Part shown: positions 1-8,848 of the stretch, in pieces
Layout of the letters: every line of letters begins with the position of its first letter
Numbering within the stretch: the stretch's first letter is position 1
Position numbers and translations under genes: made by a program
Notes under the pieces: model-generated
The model's database searches: none
Told to the model about the DNA's origin: nothing
Seen by the model: only the letters and a program-made list of their open reading frames with translations
DNA from: Pseudoclavibacter terrae
GTDB taxonomy: Bacteria > Actinomycetota > Actinomycetes > Actinomycetales > Microbacteriaceae
NCBI RefSeq assembly: GCF_008831075.1
Contig: NZ_WBJX01000004.1
Span: 378,918 to 442,917, forward strand
Reading direction: 5' to 3'
Length of the DNA: 64,000 nt

Positions 1-626
1 GTCTCGACCAGGCGGCTCGGGCGGTGCCCGTTGCCGGAACCGCGCACCCAGTTCGCCGCCTTGAGGTCTGTGGACGGGAACAGCTCGTAGCCCGCATCCC
101 GGATCTCGCAGACGATCTCCGTCTCCACGTCCGGCGTCAGCTCCGCCACCCGCAGGGCCGCTGGGAGGGCGGGCTCGTCGCAGATGAGCATCTGCTTCGT
201 CACGCCCGCTGGCAGCGCGTAGAGGTCGCGCGGCGGGTTGATGCCGAGCACGTACCCCGGCTTCGCACCGAGCACCCACGTGCTCGCGATGCCGCCCTCG
301 TGGACGACGAAGTCGATGTCGACCTCGCCCGGACGGTGGTCGCGGATCGTGTAGGTGCGCATCTGCGACGGTTCGACACCCTCCTCGTAGTCCCAGCCGC
401 GGCCGGAGACGAACGGCAGGCGCGGCTCGAGGTGCGCCTCGTCGGGGAAGAAGAGGCGCACGTACTCGTCGCCGACGCCCGTCGTGGGGTAGTCGTGCAG
501 GTCGTCGCCGCCGAGCGTGACGCGGATCATCCCGGGTCCGAGCTGCTTCACGCCCGTCACGACCGCACGGTGGATGCGCTCGACGTAGTCGCTCGTCCCG
601 GTTCCGGTTGTGTCGAGGGAGGTCAT
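1..626 (-). CDS. Siderophore-interacting protein (ferric-siderophore reductase), 3' end cut by the window
   Basis: Cytoplasmic FAD- and NAD(P)H-dependent reductase that releases iron from imported ferric siderophores. Only the first 208 codons lie in the window; the gene runs off at position 1. The translation shows the flavoreductase barrel with the FAD motif RTYTIRD (about residues 90-96), the HEGGIASTW segment (109-117) and the beginning of the C-terminal NAD(P)H domain (QMLICDEPALPAAL, about 145-158), as in SIP-family proteins. The ATG at 626 overlaps the stop of the upstream binding-protein gene as ATGA, so the two are probably translationally coupled and share the iron-box promoter near 1780. 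Family membership is clear; the siderophore is unknown. Confidence 0.9.
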   Translation of the reverse strand, partial: MTSLDTTGTGTSDYVERIHRAVVTGVKQLGPGMIRVTLGGDDLHDYPTTGVGDEYVRLFFPDEAHLEPRLPFVSGRGWDYEEGVEPSQMRTYTIRDHRPGEVDIDFVVHEGGIASTWVLGAKPGYVLGINPPRDLYALPAGVTKQMLICDEPALPAALRVAELTPDVETEIVCEIRDAGYELFPSTDLKAANWVRGSGNGHRPSRLVE

Positions 627-1741
627 TCTGCGCCGCCTACTCCGTTGCCGTCGATCGCCGAGTTGAGCATGGGGACGAACTCGTCGAGGGCCCACGGGAT
701 GGAGAGGGGTGTCGGCGCGTTGGTGGCCATGGCGAGCGGCTCGCTCTCGAGGAACAGGTAGTGGCCCGTGGCGATGGGCTCCCACAGCTTGAACGTGGGG
801 TGGTTCAGCGTGTACTCGAGCTCCTCAGGGCTGTTGGACCAGGCGACGAAGAGGTCGGCGGGGATGGTGTCGAGCTCTTCGAGGCTGACCGCGCCGTACC
901 AGTTGTCGCCCTCGACGGTGCCGAGCACGGTGTCCATCGCTGGCGTGTTCTGGAGGCCGAGGTCGGTGAGGAACTGCACACGAAGGTCGGTCGGAATGTA
1001 GATACCGGCCTCCGTCCCGCCATCGCTGAGGGTGAGGCCGTACGCGAAGGTCGTGTCCGCGAACTGCGGGTTCTCCTCCTTCACGGCGTCGAGCTGCCCT
1101 TGGGTCTCCGCGATGATCTCGTCGGCCTTCGCGGGCTGCCCGAGGCTGTCCCCGACGATCTCGACGAGCGACTGCCACGACTCGGAAGCCCACGCCTTCT
1201 CGGGGTACGCGACGGTGGGGGCGATCTCGGTGAGGCGGTTGTACTCGACCTCCGTGAGGCCGGAGTGCGGGGCGAGGATGACATCGGGTTCGAGGGCGAG
1301 CACCTGCTCGAAGTCGAGGTCCCCGGCGTCGCTGTAGTTGAGGATCTCGGGCATCGTGCCGCCCAGCTCCTCGACCTCGGCGCGGAACCACGGCGAGTAG
1401 CCCTCCTCGTCGCCACCCCACGTCTCGGGAATCCCGACGGGGACGGTCCCGAAGGCGGCGACGACATCCTGCGTCGCCCAGCCGACGGTCACGACGCGCT
1501 CGGGGGCCTCCGTGATCGTCGTCTCGCCGAAGGCGTGGGTCATCGTCACGGGCAGGGCACCCTCCTCCGCGGGCGTCGCCATCACTCCGTCGGCTGTCGC
1601 GGTGTCACCGGATGCGCATCCCGCGAGCGCGAGCACCCCGACGGTGGCGGCGGCGAGAGCCCCGGTCCAGCGACGGCGCGCGGAACGGTGCGTCGAAGGT
1701 CGGGGCGGGGCGGACGAGCGGCGGGTGACAGTCGAGGTCAA
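623..1741 (-). CDS. Siderophore-binding lipoprotein of an iron ABC importer (FecB/FepB type)
   Basis: Extracellular ferric-siderophore receptor, about 372 residues, anchored as a lipoprotein: a basic N terminus, hydrophobic stretch and lipobox LALAGC come first, then a Periplasmic_binding_2 type fold (ERVVTVGWATQDVVAAFG near the start; LALEPDVILAPHSGL in the middle). I chose the TTG at 1741 because GGAG stands 5 nt before it and no better start lies between it and the signal sequence. It is the first gene of a pair with the siderophore reductase (4-bp overlap). No FecCD-type permease is next to it; the only transporter nearby is the exporter-type ABC pair at 3658-7355. A DtxR-like box lies 31 nt upstream of the start. 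The start codon is the least certain point. Confidence 0.9.
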   Translation of the reverse strand: MTSTVTRRSSAPPRPSTHRSARRRWTGALAAATVGVLALAGCASGDTATADGVMATPAEEGALPVTMTHAFGETTITEAPERVVTVGWATQDVVAAFGTVPVGIPETWGGDEEGYSPWFRAEVEELGGTMPEILNYSDAGDLDFEQVLALEPDVILAPHSGLTEVEYNRLTEIAPTVAYPEKAWASESWQSLVEIVGDSLGQPAKADEIIAETQGQLDAVKEENPQFADTTFAYGLTLSDGGTEAGIYIPTDLRVQFLTDLGLQNTPAMDTVLGTVEGDNWYGAVSLEELDTIPADLFVAWSNSPEELEYTLNHPTFKLWEPIATGHYLFLESEPLAMATNAPTPLSIPWALDEFVPMLNSAIDGNGVGGAE

Positions 1742-1771
1742 GGTGGCTCCATTCGACAGAGTGCAGACGCG

Positions 1772-1790
1772 AGAAGTAAGGGTTACCTCA
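1772..1790 (-). promoter_or_regulatory. Candidate DtxR/IdeR iron box before the siderophore-binding gene
   Basis: Read on the minus strand the site is TGAGGTAACCCTTACTTCT. Against the 19-bp consensus TTAGGTTAGCCTAACCTAA it keeps most of the core (AGGT-A, CC-T-AC), about 13 of 19 positions allowing A/T exchange. Its position just upstream of an iron-uptake gene supports the call. Inference from motif and context only. Confidence 0.5.
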
Positions 1791-1888
1791 GAACACACCG
1801 AGCCTACGGAGGTGGCGTATCGCTCCGCGGTCACTCGGCATCGCATTCCTGCCACCGCGTCTGGCGACGGGCCGCCCGCGCGCCGCGC

Positions 1889-1894
1889 TACGCT
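1889..1894 (+). promoter_or_regulatory. -10 element TACGCT of a probable leaderless transcript
   Basis: TACGCT ends 6 nt before the GTG at 1901, the spacing expected if transcription starts at the start codon itself. There is no Shine-Dalgarno sequence before that GTG. This decides the start chosen for the gene. Confidence 0.5.
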
Positions 1895-1900
1895 TCGAGA

Positions 1901-2719
1901 GTGAATCAAGGTGAGCTGGTCGGGGGGCTGCTCGTCATCTTCGTGCTCGCCGTGATCGCGATCGCCACGATCGTGGTGTTCGGCGACCTCAGCATCCGCC
2001 CCCGTCCGCGCCGCCTGCCGGTCTGGCAGTACACGCACCGCGTCATCGGCAAGGATCAGCCCTACGCCACATCCACAGGCTCGTTCCCGGCGAGCGAGCA
2101 GCGCCTCTGGGAGCTCTGGCGCGAGAGCCACACGCCCGGCAGCATCGTCGCCGTCCCGGTGGCGTCGGACCCGGTCGCGCCGAAGCCAGTCGCGGACAGC
2201 GCTGACAACAGCGGCCGCAGCGAGGCGGAAGACGCCGAGGCCAACGCCGACACCAACCCCTCGGGCGCAGATGCCGGCGGGGACACCCCTTCGGTCGATG
2301 CCGCCGAGAAGATCCCGGAGGTGCGGCAGATGCGCGTCTCCCGCGTCTCTCGGGAGCTGCGCTCGGTGTATCCGCTCGCCCTCGTGGGCTTCAACGTGTA
2401 CTTCGAGGAGTACGAGAAGACCGAGTTCCCGGTCGGCCTGATCGTGCGTGGCAGCGACGGTGTCGCCATGATGACCCTCACCGACGACGACATCGTCGCG
2501 TTCGACGAGCGCGGGCGACGACTCTGGTCGAGCCGCTGGGAGCGGCTCATCTTCTCCAACGCCCACGACCTGCTGCTCTACAACGGGCACACGCAGATCC
2601 GCATCGACGACGAGGACCAGCGCGACCTCGTCGAGGCTCTCGTCGTCAAGTACGGGCGCTTCGAGCAGATGCACTTCCTGCCTGGCCCCGAGCGTCGCGC
2701 GCCTGACGCCGACGAATGA
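1901..2719 (+). CDS. Membrane-anchored protein of unknown function
   Basis: About 272 residues. An N-terminal membrane segment (GGLLVIFVLAVIAIATIVVF, residues 7-26) is followed by a basic stretch, a region of about 60 residues rich in Ala, Asp and Glu with no predicted structure, and a C-terminal globular part (from about KIPEVRQMRVSRVSR) ending in GRFEQMHFLPG. I do not recognise the family; the C-terminal part might be a PH-like or other small beta domain, which is a guess. The GTG start is chosen from the TANNNT hexamer 6 nt upstream. The reverse strand here is also open but shows no family features. Tandem heptamers follow directly after the stop. Confidence 0.7.
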   Translation: MNQGELVGGLLVIFVLAVIAIATIVVFGDLSIRPRPRRLPVWQYTHRVIGKDQPYATSTGSFPASEQRLWELWRESHTPGSIVAVPVASDPVAPKPVADSADNSGRSEAEDAEANADTNPSGADAGGDTPSVDAAEKIPEVRQMRVSRVSRELRSVYPLALVGFNVYFEEYEKTEFPVGLIVRGSDGVAMMTLTDDDIVAFDERGRRLWSSRWERLIFSNAHDLLLYNGHTQIRIDDEDQRDLVEALVVKYGRFEQMHFLPGPERRAPDADE

Positions 2720-2724
2720 CAGCC

Positions 2725-2766
2725 GACGCGTGACGCCTGACGCCTGACGCCTGACGCCTGACGCCT
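2725..2766. repeat. Tandem heptamer array just after a stop codon
   Basis: Five perfect copies of GACGCCT (2732-2766) preceded by one variant, GACGCGT (2725-2731). The array begins 5 nt after the stop at 2717-2719, and the last codons of that gene carry the same GCCTGACGCC sequence, so the array looks like repeated duplication of the gene's 3' end. It fills the space before the convergent AraC gene. Confidence 0.85.
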
Positions 2767-2786
2767 GATTCTTGCTGGTCGCGCTG

Positions 2787-3572
2787 CTACGGCCGCCAGT
2801 CGCTGGGCTTCGACCCCATGGCGCGACGGAAGGCGGCGCTGAACGCGCTCGTCGTGGCGTACCCGACGCGGCCCGCGACGGTGCCGACGGGGACGTCGTC
2901 GGCGAGCATCCGCGCGGCCGCGGCCATGCGCACCATGGTGCGCCAGTGCGAGAAGGTCATGCCGACCTCGGCCGCGAAGATGCGGGCGATCGTTCGGACG
3001 CTCAGCGACAGCTGCCACGCCCACGCCTCGACGCCACGATCGTCAGCTGGGTCGTTCAGCACGCGGCGCACGAGCGGGGCGAGGCGCTCGTCGCGGGGGA
3101 CGGGAACTGTCTCGACGTAGCTCGTCGCCTCTGGCAGCAGTTCGATGACGACCGTCTGCGCCCGCAGGCGCTGGTCGGTCTGCATGGGCGACTCGGCGAG
3201 GTGCAGCAGCAGCTCGCGGAAGGCGGCGCCCAGCTGCACGGTGCCGACCGAGGGCCAGTCCGGGGCGACGTCGCTCGTGAAGTAGGTGCAGCATCCGGTC
3301 GACGAGGCGTCGACCTCCATCGTGTGCGGTGTGAAGGGCGGCACCCAGATGCCCTGCCCGACGGCGAGCGTGCGCAGGGCGCCTTCGACGAGCACCACGA
3401 CACTGCCGCGCGACGGCCACATGATCATGCCCTCGGGATGCACGTGCGGCTCCCGGTCCCCGAGGTTCGGGCCGGTGAGCACGGCCGTCGTGAGGAGGAA
3501 CGGTGCGGGGATGCCAACGGGCCTGACCTCGACGGTCGCAGGCCCTTGGCTGAATTCGAGCGCCTGGAACAC
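2787..3572 (-). CDS. AraC-family regulator, probably of the iron module
   Basis: 261 residues: an N-terminal cupin-like sensor half (EPHVHPEGMIMW, VGQGIWVPPFTPHTMEV) and a C-terminal pair of helix-turn-helix motifs (WAWQLSLSVRTIARIF and VPVGTVAGRVGYATTSAFSAAF, with the usual AraC ending RRAMGSKPSDW). It is divergent from the two ABC half transporters and lies beside the siderophore-binding gene, an arrangement like YbtA with YbtP/YbtQ of the yersiniabactin system. It probably controls one or both sides of the module, perhaps with the siderophore as ligand. The family is certain; the target is inferred. Confidence 0.9.
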   Translation of the reverse strand: MFQALEFSQGPATVEVRPVGIPAPFLLTTAVLTGPNLGDREPHVHPEGMIMWPSRGSVVVLVEGALRTLAVGQGIWVPPFTPHTMEVDASSTGCCTYFTSDVAPDWPSVGTVQLGAAFRELLLHLAESPMQTDQRLRAQTVVIELLPEATSYVETVPVPRDERLAPLVRRVLNDPADDRGVEAWAWQLSLSVRTIARIFAAEVGMTFSHWRTMVRMAAAARMLADDVPVGTVAGRVGYATTSAFSAAFRRAMGSKPSDWRP

Positions 3573-3633
3573 GGTGGATCTCCTGGTTGTCCGGAACGCA
3601 ACAGAAGTTGGCCGAACGTATCGCTAGCTGGAC

Positions 3634-3652
3634 TTAGGTGAACCTTACTATC
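3634..3652 (+). promoter_or_regulatory. Candidate DtxR/IdeR iron box overlapping the -10 region of the ABC pair
   Basis: TTAGGTGAACCTTACTATC keeps the left half of the DtxR consensus (TTAGGT) and most of the centre (CCTTAC). It overlaps the TACTAT hexamer at 3646-3651, so a bound repressor would block RNA polymerase directly. It also faces the AraC gene, which starts 62 nt away. Confidence 0.55.
3646..3651 (+). promoter_or_regulatory. -10 element TACTAT of a probable leaderless transcript
   Basis: TACTAT ends 6 nt before the ATG at 3658, and no Shine-Dalgarno sequence precedes that ATG. It overlaps the candidate iron box, which would couple expression of both half transporters to iron. Confidence 0.55.
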
Positions 3653-3657
3653 GACGG

Positions 3658-5463
3658 ATGCCCCGTGAGAACCCCAAGGCCCCGACCCCCGCATCCGTCA
3701 TGCGAGACGCGCTGTTCGCGTCGGGACGCAGCTGGCGGCTCACGCTCGCGACGCTCGGCTACGTCGCCCATGAAGCTGCCGAGGCCCTGGTGCCGGTTCT
3801 CGTCGGCGTCATCATCGACCGCGCCATCGTCACCGACGACGCCGTCCAGCTCACGCTGTGGCTCGGCGTGCTGCTCGCGAACTTCCTCGTCCTCTCCTTC
3901 TCCTACCGGTGGGCGGCGAGGCTCATGGTGCGCATCTACGGGCACGGCGAGCTGGAGCTCCGGCGGTCGCTGCTGACGCGGGTCCTGCACCCCAACGGGG
4001 TCACGAGTCGCCGCAGCCCGGGTGAGCTGCTGCAGATCACGACCTCCGACAGCTACCGAGTCGCGGGCGTCTCGTGGTCGGTTGTGCAGCAGGGGGCGAG
4101 CGCGGCGGCGATCCTCGTATCGTCCGCCGCGCTGCTCGCCATCTCGGTGCCGCTCGGCATCGGGGTGCTCGTCGCGTCGCTGCTGATCCTCGTGGGCATG
4201 CACGCGGCGTCCAAGCCCATCGAAGCGAGAGGGGCCCGAGAGCAGGCATCGGCGAGCGCCGCCAGCGACGTCGCGACTGACCTCGTCGCGGGGCTCCGCA
4301 TCATCCGCGGCATCCGCGCACAGCCGGAGGCCACCCGCCGCTACCTGGACGCGAGCGCGGAGGCGAAGACCGGCGCGATCGCCGCGAACCGCGGCATCCA
4401 GCGGTACCTCGCGGTCAGCGGTGTCGCGTCCGGTGCGTTCCTGGCGGTCCTCGCGTTCTCGGCGGCGGCACTCGCCTCGCTGGGGCAGATCACGCTCGGC
4501 GAGCTCGTCGCCGTCGTCGGACTCGGCCAGTACCTGCAGGGCTCGCTCGCGCACGTGGGCACCTTCGCCTCCAACTGGCTGCACAAGCGGGCGTCGGCGG
4601 TCCGAGTCGTCGCGGTGCTCGGAGAGGAGCACGCCGTGCCGATCGAGGACACGCACTCCGGCGGCGCGGGGCTCGTGGATGCGGTGCGCGCGAGCGCCGA
4701 CTCCCCCGCGTCGTTCTCCTGGCGGGCACCGGACGGGAGCCTCATCGACGTGGCCCCGGGCTCGCTCGTCGGCATCAGGCCCTCGACGCCGGCGTCGGCG
4801 CGGGCCCTCGCGGCCACGCTCGCGTTCCGGGTCCCGCTCGAGGCGGGCGAGGTGACGGTCACTGGCCTGGATGCGCGCACGATCGGCCCCGACGCCTACC
4901 GGCGCCTCGTCTTCGCGCCACCCCACGACGCCATCGTCTTCTCTGCGACGCTCGAGGAGAACCTCCTTCTTGAAGCGGAGGAAGTGACAGAAGCGGCGGA
5001 GCGAGGGACAGGGACGGGGGCGGGGACTCTCGCGACGGGGGTGGCGGGCACGCGTCCGACGAACTCCGGCACGCGCCGGGAAACGGCTGCCGAACGGGCG
5101 GCGCTCACGGAGGTCTCCGCGCTCGGATGGGACCGGCAGCTCGGCGAACGCGGCCGTCGCCTCTCGGGCGGGCAGCGCCAGCGCGTCCTGCTCGCGCGCG
5201 CCTTCGCGAGTGACGCTCGCGTGCTGGTGCTCGACGAGCCCGCCTCCGCCCTCGACCCGGCGACCGAGGCGCGCGTCGCCGAGTCGCTCCGCACGCATCC
5301 GGTCACCACGCTGCTCGTCACCCGCAGCCCACTGCTGCTCGCGGCCTGCGACCGGGTCGTCGAGGTTGGCGTCGCCGCGGGCTGCGCAGGGGGCGCCGCA
5401 TCCGACTCCCCACCCATCGCCGACGAGCGCACCAGCACCGATGAGGAGCTGGCACGCCGATGA
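3658..5463 (+). CDS. ABC half transporter (permease-ATPase fusion) with a degenerate ATPase, subunit 1
   Basis: 601 residues: a six-helix exporter-type membrane domain (about 25-310) fused to an ATPase domain. The ATPase keeps the signature RLSGGQRQR (501-509) and Walker [10 protein letters not shown] (Asp526, Glu527) but has lost the Walker A loop ([10 protein letters not shown] at 371-380, no GK[ST]), the Q-loop glutamine ([10 protein letters not shown]) and the switch histidine (Arg556 in LLVTRSP). It also has a glycine- and threonine-rich insert near 450-472. The next gene overlaps by 4 bp (ATGA) and supplies exactly the missing parts, so the two are most likely a heterodimer with one working ATP site. 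Context suggests siderophore import by an exporter-fold transporter, as for IrtAB or YbtPQ; export is the alternative. Confidence 0.9.
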   Translation: MPRENPKAPTPASVMRDALFASGRSWRLTLATLGYVAHEAAEALVPVLVGVIIDRAIVTDDAVQLTLWLGVLLANFLVLSFSYRWAARLMVRIYGHGELELRRSLLTRVLHPNGVTSRRSPGELLQITTSDSYRVAGVSWSVVQQGASAAAILVSSAALLAISVPLGIGVLVASLLILVGMHAASKPIEARGAREQASASAASDVATDLVAGLRIIRGIRAQPEATRRYLDASAEAKTGAIAANRGIQRYLAVSGVASGAFLAVLAFSAAALASLGQITLGELVAVVGLGQYLQGSLAHVGTFASNWLHKRASAVRVVAVLGEEHAVPIEDTHSGGAGLVDAVRASADSPASFSWRAPDGSLIDVAPGSLVGIRPSTPASARALAATLAFRVPLEAGEVTVTGLDARTIGPDAYRRLVFAPPHDAIVFSATLEENLLLEAEEVTEAAERGTGTGAGTLATGVAGTRPTNSGTRRETAAERAALTEVSALGWDRQLGERGRRLSGGQRQRVLLARAFASDARVLVLDEPASALDPATEARVAESLRTHPVTTLLVTRSPLLLAACDRVVEVGVAAGCAGGAASDSPPIADERTSTDEELARR

Positions 5464-7355
5464 CGCCGCTGAACCCGACCACGCCGAACGAAACGCGCGA
5501 CGCGTCCGCCGGGCCCGACTCGCCAGACCTGACCGCCGCGCCCCAACCCGCGCCCGCGCCCGCGCCTGCCCTCCTGCCCATCGCGACGGGCCGCGAAACG
5601 GCGCACACCGTCGCCGCTCTGCTGCGCGCATCCCGGACCCGGATCGCGGCCATCGTGCTGCTGCTCCTCGGCGGGTCCTCGTCCACGCTGCTCGTTCCGC
5701 GCCTCCTGGGGTGGCTCGTCGACCTCGTCACGGGAGGCGCCGGCGTGGCCGCGCTCGTCACACCGGGCGTGCTGCTGCTCCTCGTCACGGCGGTCTCCGC
5801 GCTGCTGGCCTACGCGGGCATCCGCCTGCTCGTCGCTCTGGTGCAGGAGCTGGTGAGCTCCCTCCGCGAGGACGCCATGGGCGTCGTGCTCGCGATGCGC
5901 GCGAGCCAGGCCGAGAGCTCCGACTCTTCGGACATCGTGTCGCGCGTGACCGGCGACGTCGAGTCCGTGACCGAGGCCGCCTCGGGTGTGCTGCCGGCGG
6001 TCACGCAGTCGTCGTTCATGATCGTGCTGTCGCTGGCTGGGATCGCCGCGATCAACCCGTGGCTCGGGCTCGCCGCACTGGTGGCCGTGCCCGTTCAGGT
6101 GCTCGCGACGCGGTCCTTCATCCGTCGGTCCCGCCCCGTGTACGCGGAGATGCGGGTCGCCGAGGCCGAGCGCGGACAGGTCATCATCGAGGGCGTCAGC
6201 GGGGCCGACACGATCCGCGCCCACCGCCGCCAAGCGCATCAGCTCGCCGAGGTGGATGCGCGCAGCCTCCGCTCGATCGACCTCCAGTACGAGGCGGCGC
6301 GCATCCGCACGACGTTCTTCGGGCGCCTGAACGCGGGCGAGTACCTGGGCGTCGCGGCGATCCTGATCGTCAGCTTCTGGCTCGTGCAGGCGGGTGCTGT
6401 CTCGGTCGGCGGTGCAACCGCTGCCGCCCTCTACTTCCTCGCGCTCTTCGGCCCCATCGGGTCGCTGCTGTCGAGCATCGACGAGCTGCAGCTCGCCGGT
6501 GTCGGCCTCGCGAGGCTCGTGGGGGTCGTCGGGGCCGGCCGGCACCGCGTGAGCGACCGTCAGGGTGACGTGGCGCCTGCAGCCCCCGTCGAGGTGCTGC
6601 CAGAAACGCAGTCTGGGCCGTCGGCGATGCCCGCCATTGCAGTCGACGCGGTCGATTTCAGCTACGACGGCGAGCGGATGCAGCTCTCCGACGTCACCCT
6701 GACTGTCGCGCCGGGTGAGCGCGTGGCGCTCGTCGGCGAGAGCGGGTCGGGCAAGAGCACGCTCGCGCAGCTCATCGTCGGGGCGTTCGACCCGACGGGC
6801 GGCTCGGTGCTCGTGGATGGGCGGACCGCGGCGGACCGCGAGCGCGACGCGAGCGTGATGCTCGTCACGCAGGAGATCCACGTGTTCGCAGCGACGATCG
6901 CCGAGAATCTGCGCTTCGGGGCGCCCGCGGCGAGCGGTGAACAGCTCGCGGACGCGGTGCGCGAGGTCGGGGCCGAGTGGCTGCTCGAGCTCGAAGACGG
7001 CCTCGAGACCCGGGTGGGCGCATCCGGCCTCGCGCTCGACGGCGCCGCCGCCCAGCAGCTCGCACTCGCCCGGGTGCTGTTGCGCAAGCCCGCGATCCTG
7101 GTGCTCGACGAGGCGACCGCGGAGGGCGGGGGCGACGACCCGCTCGGCCTCGATGCCGCCCTCACGGTGGCGGCCAGCGGCCGCACCTCGGTCGTCGTCG
7201 CGCACCGCCTGTCGCAGGCGCGCGTCGCCGACAGGATCGTGGTCCTCCGGGCCGGGAAGGTCGTCGAGCTGGGTGCTCACGACGAACTGGTTCGCCGTGG
7301 CGGTGAATACGCCCGCCTGTGGGCCGCCTGGCAGAGCGCCTCCCCGGCCGGCTAG
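5460..7355 (+). CDS. ABC half transporter (permease-ATPase fusion), subunit 2
   Basis: 631 residues: a Pro/Ala-rich N-terminal tail (to about 40), a six-helix exporter-type membrane domain (about 60-345) and an ATPase domain. Walker [10 protein letters not shown] (426-434), the Q-loop glutamine (Gln471), Walker B ILVLDEAT (Asp550, Glu551) and the switch histidine (His582, VVVAHRLS) are intact, but the signature LSGGQ is replaced by LDGAA (526-530). Paired head-to-tail with subunit 1, this Walker A would meet the intact signature of the partner. It is co-translated with subunit 1 (ATGA overlap). The family is certain; direction and substrate are inferred from the iron context. Confidence 0.9.
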   Translation: MTPLNPTTPNETRDASAGPDSPDLTAAPQPAPAPAPALLPIATGRETAHTVAALLRASRTRIAAIVLLLLGGSSSTLLVPRLLGWLVDLVTGGAGVAALVTPGVLLLLVTAVSALLAYAGIRLLVALVQELVSSLREDAMGVVLAMRASQAESSDSSDIVSRVTGDVESVTEAASGVLPAVTQSSFMIVLSLAGIAAINPWLGLAALVAVPVQVLATRSFIRRSRPVYAEMRVAEAERGQVIIEGVSGADTIRAHRRQAHQLAEVDARSLRSIDLQYEAARIRTTFFGRLNAGEYLGVAAILIVSFWLVQAGAVSVGGATAAALYFLALFGPIGSLLSSIDELQLAGVGLARLVGVVGAGRHRVSDRQGDVAPAAPVEVLPETQSGPSAMPAIAVDAVDFSYDGERMQLSDVTLTVAPGERVALVGESGSGKSTLAQLIVGAFDPTGGSVLVDGRTAADRERDASVMLVTQEIHVFAATIAENLRFGAPAASGEQLADAVREVGAEWLLELEDGLETRVGASGLALDGAAAQQLALARVLLRKPAILVLDEATAEGGGDDPLGLDAALTVAASGRTSVVVAHRLSQARVADRIVVLRAGKVVELGAHDELVRRGGEYARLWAAWQSASPAG

Positions 7356-7356
7356 G

Positions 7357-7377
7357 CCCTCGCCTCGCGCGCGAGGG
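7357..7377 (+). terminator. Hairpin after the ABC pair, weak terminator candidate
   Basis: CCCTCGC and GCGAGGG pair over a 7-nt loop, directly after the stop at 7355. No U-tract follows, so factor-independent termination is doubtful. Confidence 0.3.
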
Positions 7378-7422
7378 AGCGCGACGCGCCCGCCGGAAAC
7401 ACGGGGGTGGGAGAATGCGTGC

Positions 7423-8631
7423 ATGACGGATGGCACCCTCGGCACCCCGCTCACCTCGGCTTCGACGCGCGCGCTGCTGCTCGGCGCAGGCGAACTCGGC
7501 AAGGAGGTCGCGATCGAGCTGCAGCGCCTCGGCGTCGAGGTCATCGCGGTCGACCGGTACGCGAACGCTCCCGCCATGCAGGTCGCGCACCGCAGTCACG
7601 TCGTCGACATGCTCGACCCGGTGGCGCTGCGCGCCGTGCTGGCGCTCGAGCATCCGGACATCGTGATCCCAGAGGTGGAGGCGATCGCGACGCAGGTGCT
7701 CGCCGAGATCGAGGCGGAGGGGCTCACCCGCGTCGTGCCGACGGCGCGGGCGACGCAGCTCACGATGGACCGCGAGGGTATCCGCAGGCTGGCCGCCGAG
7801 GAGCTCCACCTCGCGACGTCGCCGTACCGTTTCGCGGACACGTTCGCGGAGTTCGCGGCGGCCGTCGAAGCCGTCGGTCTGCCGTGCGTCGTGAAGCCGG
7901 TCATGTCCTCGTCGGGGAAGGGCCAGTCGGTGATCCGGGAGCCCGACGACATCCAGGCGTCGTGGGAGTACGCGCAGGAGGGCGGACGCACGGGCCGCGG
8001 CAGGGTCATCGTCGAGGGTTTCGTGCCCTTCGACTCCGAGATCACGCTGCTCACGGTGCGCCACGTCGGTGGCACGGTGTTCTGCGAGCCGGTCGGGCAC
8101 ACCCAGGTCGACGGCGACTACCGCGAGTCGTGGCAGCCGGCCGCGTTGCCCGAGGCCGCCCTCGAGAAGGCGAGAGTCGTGGCGAAGACGGTGACGGACG
8201 CCCTGGGCGGCTACGGGCTGTTCGGGGTCGAGCTGTTCATCGTCGGCGATGACGTGCTCTTCTCGGAGGTGTCGCCGCGGCCGCATGACACGGGCCTCGT
8301 GACGCTCGTCTCGCAGGACGTGTCGGAGTTCGCGCTGCACGCCCGCGCGGTCCTCGGGCTTCCGGTGTCGGAGCCGCTGCGCATCGGGGCAGGGTCCGGG
8401 GAGCCGGCCGCCGCGTCCTGCGCCGTGCTCGCTGAGGGCACCGGGGTGCCGGTCGTCGAGGGTGTGGATGCTGCGCTCGCCGTCCCGACGTCGCAGGTGC
8501 GGCTCTTCGGAAAGCCGAACGTCGCGGGCAAGCGCCGGGTCGCCGTCGCGCTCGCGCGCGGCGCCGACGTCGACGAAGCGCGGGAGCGGGCGCGCGAGGC
8601 CGCGGCGGCGCTGCGCATCACGCTGGGCTGA
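7423..8631 (+). CDS. purT: Formate-dependent phosphoribosylglycinamide formyltransferase (PurT)
   Basis: 402 residues of the ATP-grasp family. PurT makes formyl-GAR from GAR, formate and ATP in purine synthesis. Visible features: the N-terminal nucleotide-fold loop [20 protein letters not shown], the ATP-grasp segments [14 protein letters not shown] and [16 protein letters not shown], and the metal and substrate region [14 protein letters not shown], all as in PurT. Length is normal for the family. The ATG at 7423 has GGGAG 9 nt upstream. No other purine gene is adjacent, so it appears to be a single-gene unit. Confidence 0.95.
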   Translation: MTDGTLGTPLTSASTRALLLGAGELGKEVAIELQRLGVEVIAVDRYANAPAMQVAHRSHVVDMLDPVALRAVLALEHPDIVIPEVEAIATQVLAEIEAEGLTRVVPTARATQLTMDREGIRRLAAEELHLATSPYRFADTFAEFAAAVEAVGLPCVVKPVMSSSGKGQSVIREPDDIQASWEYAQEGGRTGRGRVIVEGFVPFDSEITLLTVRHVGGTVFCEPVGHTQVDGDYRESWQPAALPEAALEKARVVAKTVTDALGGYGLFGVELFIVGDDVLFSEVSPRPHDTGLVTLVSQDVSEFALHARAVLGLPVSEPLRIGAGSGEPAAASCAVLAEGTGVPVVEGVDAALAVPTSQVRLFGKPNVAGKRRVAVALARGADVDEARERAREAAAALRITLG

Positions 8632-8685
8632 GGAGAGCGGACCCGCACTGGCGGGAGGCGTCGGGCTGGGCGCGCAAGCCTGGGG

Positions 8686-8782
8686 TCAGCGTGCGCGGGA
8701 CCGCGCGGCGCCCGTGCGCCGGAGGATCAACTGGAGCAGGACGGCGCCGGCGATGATGCCGAGCTGCGCGCCGCCCCAGGCA
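8686..8782 (-). pseudogene. Possible remnant of a small membrane-protein gene
   Basis: The minus-strand reading ends in a hydrophobic helix and basic tail (AQLGIIAGAVLLQLILRRTG) just before its stop at 8686. Upstream the frame runs into the inverted repeat at 8783-8840 and then into the 3' end of the phosphatase gene, so no sensible start is available. It could be the 3' remnant of a gene interrupted by the repeat, or chance coding. Low confidence. Confidence 0.25.
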
Positions 8783-8840
8783 CAGACCTCCGGGAAATGC
8801 GTGTTCCCCGCGGAGCGAACCTGCATTTCTCGCAGGTCTG
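8783..8840. repeat. 18-bp imperfect inverted repeat
   Basis: The arms 8783-8800 and 8823-8840 match at 16 of 18 positions (CAGACCT, five partly conserved bases, AAATGC) and are separated by 22 nt. The element sits between purT and the convergent phosphatase gene. It may be a REP-like element or a small structured RNA. It lacks a U-tract, so it is not a standard terminator. Confidence 0.6.
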
Positions 8841-8848
8841 CGCCCGCG

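Noticed and set aside
4750..4830. Possible frameshift explaining the missing Walker A of ABC subunit 1
   Set aside because: Neither other frame in this stretch restores a GxxGxGK[ST] motif, and flanking strands of the ATPase remain in frame, so true sequence divergence is more likely.
4896..7577. A long open frame on the minus strand opposite the ABC half transporter
   Set aside because: The plus strand has unmistakable ABC motifs; the antisense product has the low-complexity Arg/Asp composition of a shadow frame.
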